Assembly (NCBI GenBank): GCA_030066475.1
Contig: JASJBO010000090.1
Coordinates: forward strand, 1-40,675
Reading direction: 5' to 3'
Source of the DNA: Myxococcota bacterium
GTDB taxonomy: Bacteria > Myxococcota_A > UBA9160 > PR03
Length of the DNA: 40,675 nt
Shown: piece by piece, positions 24,948-37,834 of the stretch
Layout of the letters: each line of letters begins with the position of its first letter
How positions within the stretch are numbered: position 1 is the first letter of the stretch
Translations under genes and position numbers: made by a program
Notes under the pieces: model-generated
Told to the model about the DNA's origin: nothing
The model's database searches: none
Seen by the model: only the letters and a program-made list of their open reading frames with translations

Positions 24948-27095
24948 TCAGAGGGATACCGGCGCTCCCGTGCGGAGGGATTCGACGGCAGCCAGCGTAG
25001 CGCGCGTGCTGGCCAGCGACGCCCCGAACGGGATCGGCATCTCGCCACCGCTCTCGACCGCCGCCAGGAAGAGCCGCATCTCCTCGCCGAACCCCTTGTC
25101 CTGGTTGGCCGAGCGCTGGGTCTTGACGCGACCGCCCGCGACCAGCTTGAGCGTGCGGAAGTCCTCGAGGATCGCCACCCGGCCCTCGCCGAACACCTCC
25201 AGATACTCCTTCGAGAGGCGCGAGTCGCCGAGCGCCGTGTACGTCACCGTGCCCACCGAGCCGTCCGCGAAACGCAGCGTGATCACCACGTTGTCGTCGC
25301 CCCGGTAGCGCGTGTCGCCGGCGATCGCCTCGGCGAACACGCGGGTGGGCGGCGCGCCGGCCAGGTGGTGGAGCAGGTCGATGAAGTGACAGCCCTCGCC
25401 CAGGATGCGCCCGCCGCCCTCGACCGGGTCGTGGATCCAGTGGTCGCCGGGGATGAAGCCGGCGTTGACGCGGTAGTGCATCACCAGCGGGTGGCTGCGG
25501 CCGGCGTACTGCGCCTCGATGGCGCGCACCAGCGGCGCGAAGCGGCGGTTGAAGCCCACCATCACGTCGCCCGGGCTGGCCTCGCGCGCGCGGGCGATCG
25601 CGTCGAGCTCGTCGCCGGTGAGCGCCAGCGGCTTCTCGGTGAACACGTGCTTGCCGGCCTCGAGCGCCTTCACCACCAGCGGCGCGTGCAGGTCGTGGCG
25701 AGTGAGCACGAAGGCGGCGCGCACGTCGGGGTGGCCGATCACCTCGTCGGCGTCGGCGGTGGCGGTGCGGAAGCCGTACTGCTCGCCGATCCGTCGCGCC
25801 GTGGTGCCGCCCGCCGAGGCGATCGCGATCGGCTCGATGCGCTCGGTGCCCTGGAGCGCGGGCAGCAGCACCGACTGGCCGAAGCTCCCGGCACCGACCA
25901 GCCCGATGCCGACCTTGCCGGCGGCGGCGGGTGCCTCGGCCAGGGGCAGCGCGCGCGGGGGCACCAGCGGCGCCTCGTCGTCGGCGCCGTAGCCCAGCAC
26001 CACGCCCAGGTAGGGCTCGCGGCCCTCGCTGATCAGCGAGTAGGCGTCGAGCGCGTCGGCCAGCTCGTAGCGGTGGGTCACCAGCGGCGGCAGCCGCAGG
26101 CGGCCGTCGGCGGCCAGGTCGAGGATCGCCTCGAGGTTGCGCTGCTCGGTCCAGCGCACGTGGGCGATCGGGTAGTCGAAGCCGCGCTCCTCGAAGTCGG
26201 GGTCGTAGCGGCCGGGGCCGTACGACATCGACATCCGCACGTCGAGCTCCTTGCGGTAGTAGAGGTTGCGCGGGATCTCCATCCCGACCAGCCCCACCAC
26301 CACCACGCGCCCGCGCAGGCGCGAGATCTCGCCGGCCTGCTCGAGCGGGCCCGAGCTCTGGGTCGCGGCGGCGATGACGACCGCGTCCATGCCCTGGCCG
26401 CGCGAGAAGCCCTCGGCGGCGCGCTCCAGGTCGGCCGACACCGCCTGGTGCGCCCCCAGCTCCTCGGCGAGCTTGGCGCGCTCGGGATTGGGATCGAAGC
26501 CGAGCACGCGGCAGCCGTTGGCCCGCAGCAGCTGCACCGCGATCTGGCCGATCAGGCCGAGGCCCATCACCGCGACCCGCTCGCCCAGCGTGGGCTCGGT
26601 CTGGCGCACGCCCTGGAGCGCGATCGCACCGACCGTCGCGAAGCAGGCGTCGTCCATCGACACGCCGTCGGGGATCTTCGCCAGCAGGTTGCGCGGGACG
26701 TAGTTGTACTCGGCGTGGTTTGCGTAGCCGGCGCCGGCGCACGCCACGCGGTCGCCCACGCGGTACTCCGAGACGTGCTCGCCGACCTCCACGATCACGC
26801 CGGCGCTCGAGTAGCCCAGCGGGATCGGCGTATCGAGCTTGGTCTGCACCTTGCGGAAGGTGTTCATCACGCCCTGCTTGCGGGCGGTGTCGATCACGCG
26901 GCGCACCAGATCGGGCCGGGCCTTGGCCTTGGCCAGCAGGCTCTTGCGCGCGATGTCGACGATCATCTTCTCGGTGCCGGCCGAGACCAGCGAGCGCACG
27001 GTGCGCACCACGGCGCCGCCGGGGCGCACGCCCGGGGGCGGCACGTCCTCGAGCTTCATCTCGCCGGAGCGATAGGACTGGATCAGTTGACGCAT
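24948..27095 (-). CDS. Bi-domain oxidoreductase: MDR alcohol dehydrogenase plus Gfo/Idh/MocA
   Basis: The 715-residue protein fuses two dehydrogenases. Residues about 1-370 form a zinc-type medium-chain dehydrogenase/reductase, with the NAD-binding loop AVMGLGLIGQ at 175-184; the GHE catalytic motif of classical alcohol dehydrogenases is not obvious. Residues about 394-715 form a Gfo/Idh/MocA sugar dehydrogenase, with the dinucleotide loop GIGLVGAGSFG at 396-406 and the catalytic EKPL at 487-490. Such fusions are known in polysaccharide and heparinase-associated loci and are thought to act on nucleotide-sugar or uronate intermediates. ATG 27095 has a GAGAGGA box 4-5 bases upstream, better than the upstream in-frame start at 27143. 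The operon continues with the CapK-like gene. Confidence 0.87.
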   Translation of the reverse strand: MRQLIQSYRSGEMKLEDVPPPGVRPGGAVVRTVRSLVSAGTEKMIVDIARKSLLAKAKARPDLVRRVIDTARKQGVMNTFRKVQTKLDTPIPLGYSSAGVIVEVGEHVSEYRVGDRVACAGAGYANHAEYNYVPRNLLAKIPDGVSMDDACFATVGAIALQGVRQTEPTLGERVAVMGLGLIGQIAVQLLRANGCRVLGFDPNPERAKLAEELGAHQAVSADLERAAEGFSRGQGMDAVVIAAATQSSGPLEQAGEISRLRGRVVVVGLVGMEIPRNLYYRKELDVRMSMSYGPGRYDPDFEERGFDYPIAHVRWTEQRNLEAILDLAADGRLRLPPLVTHRYELADALDAYSLISEGREPYLGVVLGYGADDEAPLVPPRALPLAEAPAAAGKVGIGLVGAGSFGQSVLLPALQGTERIEPIAIASAGGTTARRIGEQYGFRTATADADEVIGHPDVRAAFVLTRHDLHAPLVVKALEAGKHVFTEKPLALTGDELDAIARAREASPGDVMVGFNRRFAPLVRAIEAQYAGRSHPLVMHYRVNAGFIPGDHWIHDPVEGGGRILGEGCHFIDLLHHLAGAPPTRVFAEAIAGDTRYRGDDNVVITLRFADGSVGTVTYTALGDSRLSKEYLEVFGEGRVAILEDFRTLKLVAGGRVKTQRSANQDKGFGEEMRLFLAAVESGGEMPIPFGASLASTRATLAAVESLRTGAPVSL

Positions 27096-27174
27096 GGGTC
27101 CTCTCGGCGGCAGCGGGGCGTAGCGGGCCGGAGACGATACCACGGCTGCTCTTCGGCACGCGGGGCGCGGCCCT

Positions 27175-28356
27175 TCAACCGGCGGCGGGCACCCGAGCGG
27201 CGAACAGCCGGCCGGCTCCGGAGGCCCGCCAGGCGCCGGCGGCGGCCGGCACCAGGGCGCTCTGGCCGGCCTCGAGCGCCAGGCCTTCGGGATCGGCCTC
27301 CGCGCACAGGCGCACGCGCCCCGTGGCGCACAGCACCACCCCGACGCCCGGACCGAGCGCGCACGGCGCCGCGTCCGGCGCGGGCTCGAGCACGGCCAGC
27401 TCGAACTCCCGGGCCGGCGTCCGGAAGCGCGCGACGCCCGCGGCGGCCGGCTCCGCGGCCAGCACGCCGCCGGCGACGGGCTCGACCCGCGCCACGCCCA
27501 GCAGCTCGTCCAGCGCCACGTGCTTGGCCGTCAGGCCGCCGCGCAGGACGTTGTCCGAGCAGGCCATCAGCTCCACCGCGGCGCCCTCCAGGTACGCGTG
27601 CAGCTCGCCCGCCGCGACGAACAGGGCCTCGCCCGGCTCGAGCCGCAGCGCCCGCAGGTACAGCGGCGCCAGCGCGCCCGGGTCGCCGGGAAAGGCCGCG
27701 TCCAGCGCAGCGACGCGGGCGAAGCGAGGCGCCGCGTCGACCCGGCACCGAGCCGCCGTCACGGCGCGCCTGCGCAACGGGTTCGGGGCCCGGTCGAGCC
27801 AGCTCGCGAGCGCCGCGCGCAGCGCCCCGGCCGATCCGTCGCGCGGCGCGAGCTCGCCGGCGCCGAGACCGTCGAGGTCGTCGCGAATCGCAGACGGCTC
27901 GCGCAGGCCGTGGAGCACCTCGAAGCGGGTCAGCGCATACACCAGCTCCGGCTTCGCGCTGGCGTCGGGATAGCAGCGCTCGGCGGCGTCGAGCGCGATC
28001 CCCGCCGCCTGCTCGCGCGCGTACCCCGCGCGCGCCTGCTCCGCATCGGGGTGGACCTGGATCGAGAGCGGCTTCGCCACCGCCAGCACCTTGAGCAGGA
28101 ACGGCAGCTCGGCGCCGAAGCGCGCGCGGACCGCGGGGCCGAGCACCGCCTCGGGATCGCGCCCGACCCAGTCGCCGAGCGGCACGGGCCCGTCCGGGGC
28201 CAGGACGCGCGCCGACCCGCGCGGGTGCGCGCCCAGCCACAGCTCGGCCTCGGGCTCGTCGCTCGGCGCCGGCCGCCCGCGCAGCTCCGCCAGGAACGAG
28301 TGCGATCCCCAGGCGTAGCGCTGCACGGCGCCCTCGAGGCGGGTGATGCGGTGCAC
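27175..28356 (-). CDS. manA: Mannose-6-phosphate isomerase, class I
   Basis: The 393-residue protein is a type I phosphomannose isomerase, a zinc enzyme that interconverts fructose 6-phosphate and mannose 6-phosphate and supplies GDP-mannose pathways. The cupin zinc site is visible: LSIQVHPD near residue 97-104 (Gln and His ligands), SAKPELVYAL (Glu ligand) near 133-142, and GELHAYLEG (His ligand) near 252-260. The early motif RYAWGSH is also typical. The start is GTG 28356, right at the conserved opening. It lies 79 bases upstream of the fused oxidoreductase on the same strand and so could head the operon of CapK, oxidoreductase and ManA, linking mannose supply to the polysaccharide locus. 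Confidence 0.9.
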   Translation of the reverse strand: MHRITRLEGAVQRYAWGSHSFLAELRGRPAPSDEPEAELWLGAHPRGSARVLAPDGPVPLGDWVGRDPEAVLGPAVRARFGAELPFLLKVLAVAKPLSIQVHPDAEQARAGYAREQAAGIALDAAERCYPDASAKPELVYALTRFEVLHGLREPSAIRDDLDGLGAGELAPRDGSAGALRAALASWLDRAPNPLRRRAVTAARCRVDAAPRFARVAALDAAFPGDPGALAPLYLRALRLEPGEALFVAAGELHAYLEGAAVELMACSDNVLRGGLTAKHVALDELLGVARVEPVAGGVLAAEPAAAGVARFRTPAREFELAVLEPAPDAAPCALGPGVGVVLCATGRVRLCAEADPEGLALEAGQSALVPAAAGAWRASGAGRLFAARVPAAG

Positions 28357-28418
28357 GGACGGTCCTCGACGTGGCCCCGGTGGGCGCGCCCGAGTATAGT
28401 CGCGTCGGAGTCGTCCCC
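28357..28418. promoter_or_regulatory. Divergent 62-base region with -10-like element
   Basis: A TATAGT hexamer at 28395-28400 on the plus strand looks like a sigma-70 -10 box for the GcvR-like gene, whose GTG is 18 bases on. The -35 region 17 bases earlier (28372-28377, TGGCCC) is weak. No clear minus-strand promoter for manA is seen. Confidence 0.35.
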
Positions 28419-28958
28419 GTGAAGCGCTGGTTCATCCTCTCCGCCATCGGCCAGGACCGACCCGGACTCGTCGCCGAGCTGGCGCGTCTGGTCTACGACT
28501 GCGACGCCAACCTCGAGGACTCGCGCATGACGATCCTCGGGACCGACTTCGCGGTGATCCTGCTGGCGTCGTCGAGCGTACCGGGCTGCGCCGACGAGCT
28601 CGCCAAGGGCTCGAAGCGCCTCGAGCGCGACCACGGCCTGACCATCCTGCTGCGCACGCTCGAGCAGGGCCCCCGCCAGGCGGTCCCCGCCCCGGGCTAC
28701 CACCTGTACCGGCTCCACGCCTCGGGCGCCGACCGGGCGGGCATCGTGGCGGGGATCTGCGGGGCCGTGGCCGAGCACGGCGTCAACATCGCCGACCTCA
28801 CCACCCGCAGCCGACCGGGCACCGGCGGCTCTCCCCACTACGAGCTGGAGATGCAGGTCGAGGTGCCCGAGCGCCTCGACGCCGAGACGCTGCGCGCCGC
28901 CCTGGAGCGCGAGGCGGATCGGCTCGTCATCGACGTCGAGCTGCGGCGCGACGACTGA
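28419..28958 (+). CDS. GcvR-like protein with two ACT domains
   Basis: The 179-residue protein has two ACT domains. The first (about 1-80) opens RWFILSAIGQDRPGLVAELA, the second (about 92-175) has LHASGADRAGIVAGICG, each with the ligand-binding G-x-D-R-x-G loop. The order matches the glycine cleavage system transcriptional repressor GcvR family, regulators that act by protein contact, although many such proteins have no known partner. I start at GTG 28419 because GGAG lies about 9 bases upstream and the ACT fold begins immediately; the frame opens 48 bases earlier without similarity. No glycine cleavage genes are in the window, so the role in glycine control is not supported by context. Confidence 0.8.
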   Translation: MKRWFILSAIGQDRPGLVAELARLVYDCDANLEDSRMTILGTDFAVILLASSSVPGCADELAKGSKRLERDHGLTILLRTLEQGPRQAVPAPGYHLYRLHASGADRAGIVAGICGAVAEHGVNIADLTTRSRPGTGGSPHYELEMQVEVPERLDAETLRAALEREADRLVIDVELRRDD

Positions 28959-28970
28959 GCGGGATCCCGG

Positions 28971-30398
<1,428 letters not shown>

Positions 30399-30400
30399 GC

Positions 30401-33732
<3,332 letters not shown>

Positions 33733-33735
33733 CCC

Positions 33736-34404
33736 TCAGCGGTCGCCTTCGATCACCAGCGTGAGCTCGCCGCGCGTCCCCCCCTCGAACCGTGCGGCGA
33801 GCTCCGGCAGCGTCCCGCGCGCCATCTCCTCGTGCAGCTTGGTGAGCTCGCGCGCGACGCAGGCGCGGCGCGGGCCGAGCGCCTCGGCGGCGTCGCGCAG
33901 GGTGGCGGCCGCGCGATGCGGGGACTCGAACAGCACCAGGGTCTCCGGGCGCTCGCGCCACGGCTCGAAGAGGCGCCGGCGCGGGCCCGGCTTGCGCGGC
34001 GGGAAGCCGAGGAAGGCGAACGGCACGGTGCGGAAGCCGGAGGCGGCGAGCGCCGCCAGCACGGCCGACGCGCCGGGCACCGACACCACCGTGTGACCGG
34101 CGTCGAGCGCCGCGGCGACCAGGCGCTCGCCCGGGTCGGAGACGAGCGGCGTGCCGGCGTCCGACACCAGCGCCACCGAGCGCTCGGCCGCCAGCGCCGC
34201 CAGCACCTCCGGAATCCGGCGCGCCTCGTTGTGCGCGTTCAGCGAGCGTGCCCGCGCGTCGACGCCATGGCGCTCGAGCAGGATGCGGGTGCGGCGGGTG
34301 TCCTCCGCCAGCACGACGTCCGCCTCGCCCAGCACGCGCAGCGCGCGCAGGGTCACGTCCTCGAGGTTGCCGATCGGCGTCGCGACCAGGTGGAGCGTCC
34401 CCAT
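33736..34404 (-). CDS. rsmI: 16S rRNA (cytidine-1402-2'-O)-methyltransferase
   Basis: The 222-residue protein is a tetrapyrrole-methylase-fold enzyme that 2'-O-methylates C1402 in the ribosomal decoding centre using S-adenosylmethionine. Signature elements are VATPIGNLEDVTLRAL (7-22), AEDTRRTR (33-40), SDAGTPLVSDPG (81-92) and FESPHR (159-164). It is shorter than the Escherichia coli protein of about 286 residues, lacking the C-terminal extension, as is common in other phyla. The ATG at 34404 is at the family start. It is divergent from the YraN-family gene across 62 bases, the usual genomic neighbour of rsmI, which supports both assignments. Confidence 0.93.
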   Translation of the reverse strand: MGTLHLVATPIGNLEDVTLRALRVLGEADVVLAEDTRRTRILLERHGVDARARSLNAHNEARRIPEVLAALAAERSVALVSDAGTPLVSDPGERLVAAALDAGHTVVSVPGASAVLAALAASGFRTVPFAFLGFPPRKPGPRRRLFEPWRERPETLVLFESPHRAAATLRDAAEALGPRRACVARELTKLHEEMARGTLPELAARFEGGTRGELTLVIEGDR

Positions 34405-34466
34405 CGCACGGTAGGATGGGCTAGCTTGGTGCCCTCCCCCACCCGGTCCCGGTGGGAATTCCTGCG

Positions 34467-34859
34467 ATGAACGAGCGGAAGAGTGACGCGAGAGCGGGGT
34501 CCAGGGACCTCGGTCTCGCGGCCGAAGAACGCGCCGCCGAGTACCTGCGCGAGCGCGGCTATCGCATCGTCGCGCGCAACGCGCGCGCCGACGGCGTCGA
34601 GATCGACATCGTGGCCGCGCGCCAGGGGCTGATCGTGTTCGTGGAGGTGAAGGCGCGGCGCTCGCGGCGCGCCGGTGCACCGGAAGAGGCCGTGGACTTC
34701 CGCAAGCAGCGCCGGCTGCTGCGCGGCGCCGCGGCCTGGCTCGCAGCCCATCGCCCGCGCGCGCCGCGCGTGCGCTTCGACGTGGTCGCGTGCGAGCCGG
34801 CGTCCGGCGGCGACTGGCGGGTGCGCCACTGGGAGGGCGCGTTCGACGCGGGCGATTGA
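34467..34859 (+). CDS. YraN/UPF0102-family nuclease-like protein
   Basis: The 130-residue protein has the UPF0102 pattern: an N-terminal helix with LGLAAEERAAEYLRERGYRIVARN and then VEIDIVAARQGLIVFVEVKAR. This is the D-x(n)-E-x-K layout of restriction-endonuclease-like folds, so a nuclease role is likely, and the family is linked to Holliday junction or DNA processing. ATG 34467 is chosen; a GTG at 34452 in frame lengthens it by five residues. An inverted repeat CCCACC/GGTGGG (34438-34456, 7-base loop) lies 10 bases upstream and could cover the ribosome binding site. It converges with rplS after 10 bases. The nuclease activity is a family inference. Confidence 0.88.
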   Translation: MNERKSDARAGSRDLGLAAEERAAEYLRERGYRIVARNARADGVEIDIVAARQGLIVFVEVKARRSRRAGAPEEAVDFRKQRRLLRGAAAWLAAHRPRAPRVRFDVVACEPASGGDWRVRHWEGAFDAGD

Positions 34860-34869
34860 GGCCGGGGGC

Positions 34870-35394
34870 CTACTGCTCGGCCTTCTCGGCTTCGGCCGCT
34901 TCCGGCTCGGCACTCGCCGCGGCCGCGGCCGGCGCCTCCTCGGCGGCGGCCGCCTCGGCCTCCGGGGCGTCGGCCACCGCGGCGCCCGACTGGGCCGCCA
35001 GGGCCTTCTCGCGCTCCTCGGCCACCGACGGCGCCACCAGCGACGAGAGGTCGCGCACCTTCGAGCGCAGCCGCGCCTTCTTGCCGCGCAGCTCGCGCAG
35101 GAAGTACAGGCGCGAGCGGCGCACGTGGCCGCGGCTCTTGATCTCGACCTTCTCGACGATCGGCGCCTGCACCGGGAAGATGCGCTCGACGCCCACGCCG
35201 TACGAGACCTTGCGGACCGTGAAGGTCTCCGAGGTCCCGCCGCCGCGGCGCCGGATCACCACGCCCTCGAACACCTGGGTGCGCTCCTTCTCGCCCTCGC
35301 GCACCTTCACGCTCACGCGGACCGTGTCCCCGGGTCGGAAGGGGGGCAGGTCCTTGCGCAGCGCCGCTCGCTCGATCCCGTCCAGCCGATTCAT
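34870..35394 (-). CDS. rplS: Ribosomal protein L19 with long Ala/Glu tail
   Basis: The 174-residue product is bL19, a 50S subunit protein at the 30S interface. Residues 1-113 are the normal L19: [16 protein letters not shown] (19-34), [11 protein letters not shown] (41-51) and [19 protein letters not shown] (67-85), ending in the basic [19 protein letters not shown] typical L19 stops near 115-120. Here about 60 more residues follow, rich in Ala and Glu with no other structure, likely a disordered acidic extension. The ATG overlaps the trmD stop in an ATGA junction (35391-35394), so translation is coupled. It is the last gene of the rpsP operon. Confidence 0.95.
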   Translation of the reverse strand: MNRLDGIERAALRKDLPPFRPGDTVRVSVKVREGEKERTQVFEGVVIRRRGGGTSETFTVRKVSYGVGVERIFPVQAPIVEKVEIKSRGHVRRSRLYFLRELRGKKARLRSKVRDLSSLVAPSVAEEREKALAAQSGAAVADAPEAEAAAAEEAPAAAAASAEPEAAEAEKAEQ

Positions 35395-36095
35395 CGCTCG
35401 TCCTCTCCGGCGGCCGCCCAGAGGTCCGGGCGCCGCCGTCTCGTTCGTTCCCGCGCCTGCTCGGCGCGCCAGCGGGCGATCGCCGCGTGATCGCCCGATC
35501 GAAGCACCTCCGGGACCTCGAGGCCGCGATAGGCGGCGGGCCGGGTGTACTGCGGCCCCTCCAGCAGCCCGTCGCGGAACGACTCGGTCTCGGCCGACTC
35601 CGGGTTTCCCATCACGCCCGGCCGCAGCCGCGTCACCGCCTCGATCACCACCATGGCCGGCAGCTCGCCGCCCGCCAGGACGTAGTCCCCGATCGACACC
35701 TCCTCGTCCACCGCCAGCTCGATGGCGCGCTGATCGACGCCCTCGTAGCGGCCACAGACGAGCACCAGGTGTCGCTCCTTCGCCAGCTCCTCCACCCCGT
35801 CCTGGTCCAGCACCCGTCCCGCGGGCGACATCAGCAGGACCCGACCGGTCCGTTTCGGTCCCTTCTCTCCCGCCAGGGCCTCGATCGCGGCCACCAGCGG
35901 CTCCGGCTTCAGCACCATTCCCGGGCCCCCGCCGTACGGCGTGTCGTCCACCGTGCGGTGGCGGTCCCCGGTCCAGTCGCGCAGATCGTGCACCCCGAGG
36001 TCGATGCGTCCCGCCCGGCAGGCGGCGCCGAGCAACGCCGTGTCGCGCAGCGGCTCGAACAGGGCGGGGAAGATCGTGACGACGTCGATGCGCAT
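35391..36095 (-). CDS. trmD: tRNA (guanine-37-N1)-methyltransferase
   Basis: The 234-residue protein is a SPOUT trefoil-knot methyltransferase that puts N1-methyl on G37 of tRNAs reading CNN codons, preventing +1 frameshifts. Conserved blocks are VTIFPALF (6-13), [12 protein letters not shown] (50-61), [12 protein letters not shown] (112-123) and [17 protein letters not shown] (131-147), the knot loop. The length is normal. It lies 18 bases after rimM, and its stop overlaps the rplS start. It is essential in most bacteria and shows nothing unusual. Confidence 0.96.
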   Translation of the reverse strand: MRIDVVTIFPALFEPLRDTALLGAACRAGRIDLGVHDLRDWTGDRHRTVDDTPYGGGPGMVLKPEPLVAAIEALAGEKGPKRTGRVLLMSPAGRVLDQDGVEELAKERHLVLVCGRYEGVDQRAIELAVDEEVSIGDYVLAGGELPAMVVIEAVTRLRPGVMGNPESAETESFRDGLLEGPQYTRPAAYRGLEVPEVLRSGDHAAIARWRAEQARERTRRRRPDLWAAAGEDER

Positions 36096-36113
36096 GCCCG
36101 TCTCGCGCCGGGC

Positions 36114-36647
36114 TCAATCGGGGTCGAGCAGCCCCGGCGCCACCTCCATCGCGATCCGCCCCGCCTCCACGTCCACCTCGCGCAGCAGCGCGTCGGCGAT
36201 GGGCAGCAGGATCTCGCGGCCTGTCTCGTCCTCCACCACGAGAACGTCGTGCGCTCCCGTGTCCCAGATGGCCCGGACGGTCCCAACTGGCCGCCCGTCC
36301 TGATCCTCCACTCGACACCCGACCCACTCGTACCCGTAGTACTCGCCGTCGGGCAGTGCCTCGAGGTGCTCGACCTCGCCCAGTATCAGCAGGCCCGTCA
36401 GGGCCGCGGCACCCTCGCGCGTGGTGACGCCGCCAAGCCGCAGCCGCATCTCTCCGCGGGCGCCGGGCTCCGCCGCGATGACCTCGATCGGCTCCAGCGC
36501 CTCGTCGTCGGGCCCCGCTCCCAGCGCCAGCCAGGGCGCCTGCAGCAGGTTGTCGGGCCCGTCGCCGAAGACCCGGACTCGAACCTCCCCTCGCAGACCG
36601 TGCGCGCCGACGACCTCGCCGAGCGCGACGCGGGTGGGACGCCCCAC
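36114..36647 (-). CDS. rimM: 16S rRNA-processing protein RimM
   Basis: The 177-residue protein assists maturation of the 30S head. The N-terminal RimM barrel opens with [17 protein letters not shown] (about 9-25), and the C-terminal PRC barrel contains [13 protein letters not shown] followed by [15 protein letters not shown]. Length and order match the family. It sits between khpA, 16 bases upstream, and trmD, 18 bases downstream, on the minus strand, the conserved position. Nothing odd is seen. Confidence 0.94.
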   Translation of the reverse strand: MGRPTRVALGEVVGAHGLRGEVRVRVFGDGPDNLLQAPWLALGAGPDDEALEPIEVIAAEPGARGEMRLRLGGVTTREGAAALTGLLILGEVEHLEALPDGEYYGYEWVGCRVEDQDGRPVGTVRAIWDTGAHDVLVVEDETGREILLPIADALLREVDVEAGRIAMEVAPGLLDPD

Positions 36648-36663
36648 CGGCGCACCCGAGCCC

Positions 36664-36891
36664 CTAGTCGACGATCTCGAGCCGGTAGTCCCCGCCCTCG
36701 CGCGACGCGGCCAGCACCACGCGCATGGCCTTCGCCACGCGGCCCTGCCGGCCGATCACCCGGCCGCGGTCCGACTGCGCGGCCTCGAGCTCGAGCAGCT
36801 GCGACTCCGGCTCGGTCACGTTGATCGAATCGGGGTCGGTCACGATCGCCTTGGCGATGAACTCGACCAGCTCCGCGGCCTTGCTCGCCAT
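36664..36891 (-). CDS. khpA: KH-domain RNA-binding protein KhpA
   Basis: The 75-residue protein is a single KH domain of the KhpA type, with the RNA-binding GRVIGRQGR loop (43-51, the GxxG motif) and the opening LVEFIAKAIVTDPDSI. KhpA proteins bind RNA and influence translation and, in some species, cell size. It lies 4 bases after the rpsP stop and 16 bases before rimM, the standard place in this operon. The full-length size matches homologues. Confidence 0.93.
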   Translation of the reverse strand: MASKAAELVEFIAKAIVTDPDSINVTEPESQLLELEAAQSDRGRVIGRQGRVAKAMRVVLAASREGGDYRLEIVD

Positions 36892-36895
36892 CGGA

Positions 36896-37165
36896 TCAGG
36901 CCCCCGCGGTCGCGGCGACCGCCGCGGCCTGCTTGCGCAGCCGGCGCAGCAGCGAGGCGACCGCGTCCGAGACCTGGGCGCCCTGCTTGACCCACGCGTC
37001 GACGCGCTCGGTGTCGATGCGGATCTCCTTGGGCGTGGCGACCGGGTTGTAGGTGCCGAGATACTCGAGCGGACGACCGTCGCGACGGGCGCGCTCGTCG
37101 ATCGCCACCACCCGGTAGTAGGGGCGCTTCTTCGCGCCGACGCGGCTGAGCCGGATCTTCACCAT
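36896..37165 (-). CDS. rpsP: Ribosomal protein S16
   Basis: The 89-residue bS16 starts MVKIRLSRVGAKKRPYYRVV and carries RDGRPLEYLGTYNP, both strict family signatures. ATG 37165 is used; the frame opens upstream without similarity. It heads the rpsP-khpA-rimM-trmD-rplS operon, with a promoter-like pair and a hairpin in the leader. The usual upstream neighbour ffh is absent; a small Cys4 protein gene lies there instead. Confidence 0.96.
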   Translation of the reverse strand: MVKIRLSRVGAKKRPYYRVVAIDERARRDGRPLEYLGTYNPVATPKEIRIDTERVDAWVKQGAQVSDAVASLLRRLRKQAAAVAATAGA

Positions 37166-37199
37166 GGGGACACGTGACTCCCGAGAACGAGGGCGCGGC

Positions 37200-37221
37200 G
37201 GACGGGCGCAGGTGCCCGTCC
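37200..37221 (-). promoter_or_regulatory. Leader hairpin upstream of rpsP
   Basis: On the transcribed strand, GGACGGGC pairs perfectly with GCCCGTCC around a 6-base loop (stem 8 bp). It lies 35 bases before the rpsP start and about 17 bases after the expected transcription start, so it would be in the mRNA leader. It could bind a ribosomal protein or stabilise the mRNA; no T-run follows. Confidence 0.5.
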
Positions 37222-37244
37222 CACCGGCGAAAAATGGGTCGCGG

Positions 37245-37273
37245 AATGTAAGGGAGGCAACCTCGGGGTGCAA
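37245..37273 (-). promoter_or_regulatory. Sigma-70-like promoter of the rpsP operon
   Basis: Reading the minus strand, TTGCAC (37273-37268) is followed after exactly 17 bases by TACATT (37250-37245). This is the best -35/-10 pair in the window, in a region otherwise very GC-rich. Transcription would begin near 37238, giving a leader of about 70 bases that includes the hairpin. Confidence 0.6.
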
Positions 37274-37300
37274 GACGAGCGAGGTCCGCCCCCCGCGGGA

Positions 37301-37507
37301 TCAGGAGCGGTCGCCGGTCGGCCCGATGCGCTCCCGCTCCTTCTTCTGGGAGCACGGAGCGCAGGCATAGAGCTCGCGGTGCGGGGTCTGGAGCCGGTCG
37401 TAGGCTCCGTCGAGCGCCACCCGGCGCACGCTCGCGACCTGCTCGCCGCAGAAGTCGCAGCGCAGGCCCTGGGGCTCGGTGCGCTCCGGCTGGGTGGGAT
37501 CGGCCAT
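37301..37507 (-). CDS. Small Cys4 zinc-ribbon-like protein
   Basis: The 68-residue protein has CDFC near residues 17-20 and CAPC near 48-51, a spacing typical of a small zinc ribbon that binds one zinc ion. Between the pairs is a mostly polar stretch, and after them a basic run QKKERER that might contact nucleic acid. I chose ATG 37507 because GGAGAG lies 4 bases upstream; an ATG 12 bases earlier (37519) is possible. It is 21 bases downstream of the dciA-like gene on the same strand and may be the last gene of that operon. No function is known. Whether it is translated is supported mainly by the motif and the binding site. Confidence 0.68.
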   Translation of the reverse strand: MADPTQPERTEPQGLRCDFCGEQVASVRRVALDGAYDRLQTPHRELYACAPCSQKKERERIGPTGDRS

Positions 37508-37528
37508 GGGGCTCTCCAAGGGGCGAGA

Positions 37529-37834
37529 CTAACCGACGCGGAGCAGCAGGTCTGCGGGCGCCGCCTCGCCCAGCTCGCGGCGCAGCGCGGCCAGGATCTC
37601 CGGGCGGCGGAGCTGGAGCTGCTGGCACCAGACGCTGGTGTCGACGGTGGCCTCGAGCACCCCGTGGCGGAGCGTGGCGGGGCGGCAGTGGCGGGCCACC
37701 TCGGGGCCGACCGCCGTCTCCCAGCACTCGGAGATGCGCAGGATCGCGTTCGTGTCGGCCATGCCGAGGTCGGCCAGCACGCGCGGCACCAGCGCGCCCA
37801 GCGGGCGCGGGTCGCGGCGCCCGCGGCGCTTCAC
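37529..37834 (-). CDS. DciA-like (DUF721) protein
   Basis: The 101-residue protein has the DUF721 layout: a short basic N-terminus, then LADLGMADTNAILRISECWETAVGPEVARH and a C-terminal VDTSVWCQQLQLRRPEILAALRREL. Residue pattern and size match DciA, the ancestral loader of the replicative helicase DnaB, found in bacteria that lack DnaC. The start is GTG 37834, overlapping the DUF1015 stop in a GTGA junction. The other frame on this strand that runs to 39127 is only the extension of this frame under the DUF1015 gene. Confidence 0.8.
   Translation of the reverse strand: MKRRGRRDPRPLGALVPRVLADLGMADTNAILRISECWETAVGPEVARHCRPATLRHGVLEATVDTSVWCQQLQLRRPEILAALRRELGEAAPADLLLRVG

Noticed and set aside
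22607..25000. A 797-residue plus-strand open frame, with similar long frames at 25365-28094 and 29070-30566
   Set aside because: They are antisense shadows of the rhomboid, CapK, oxidoreductase, ManA and response-regulator genes, with unusual composition and no domain.
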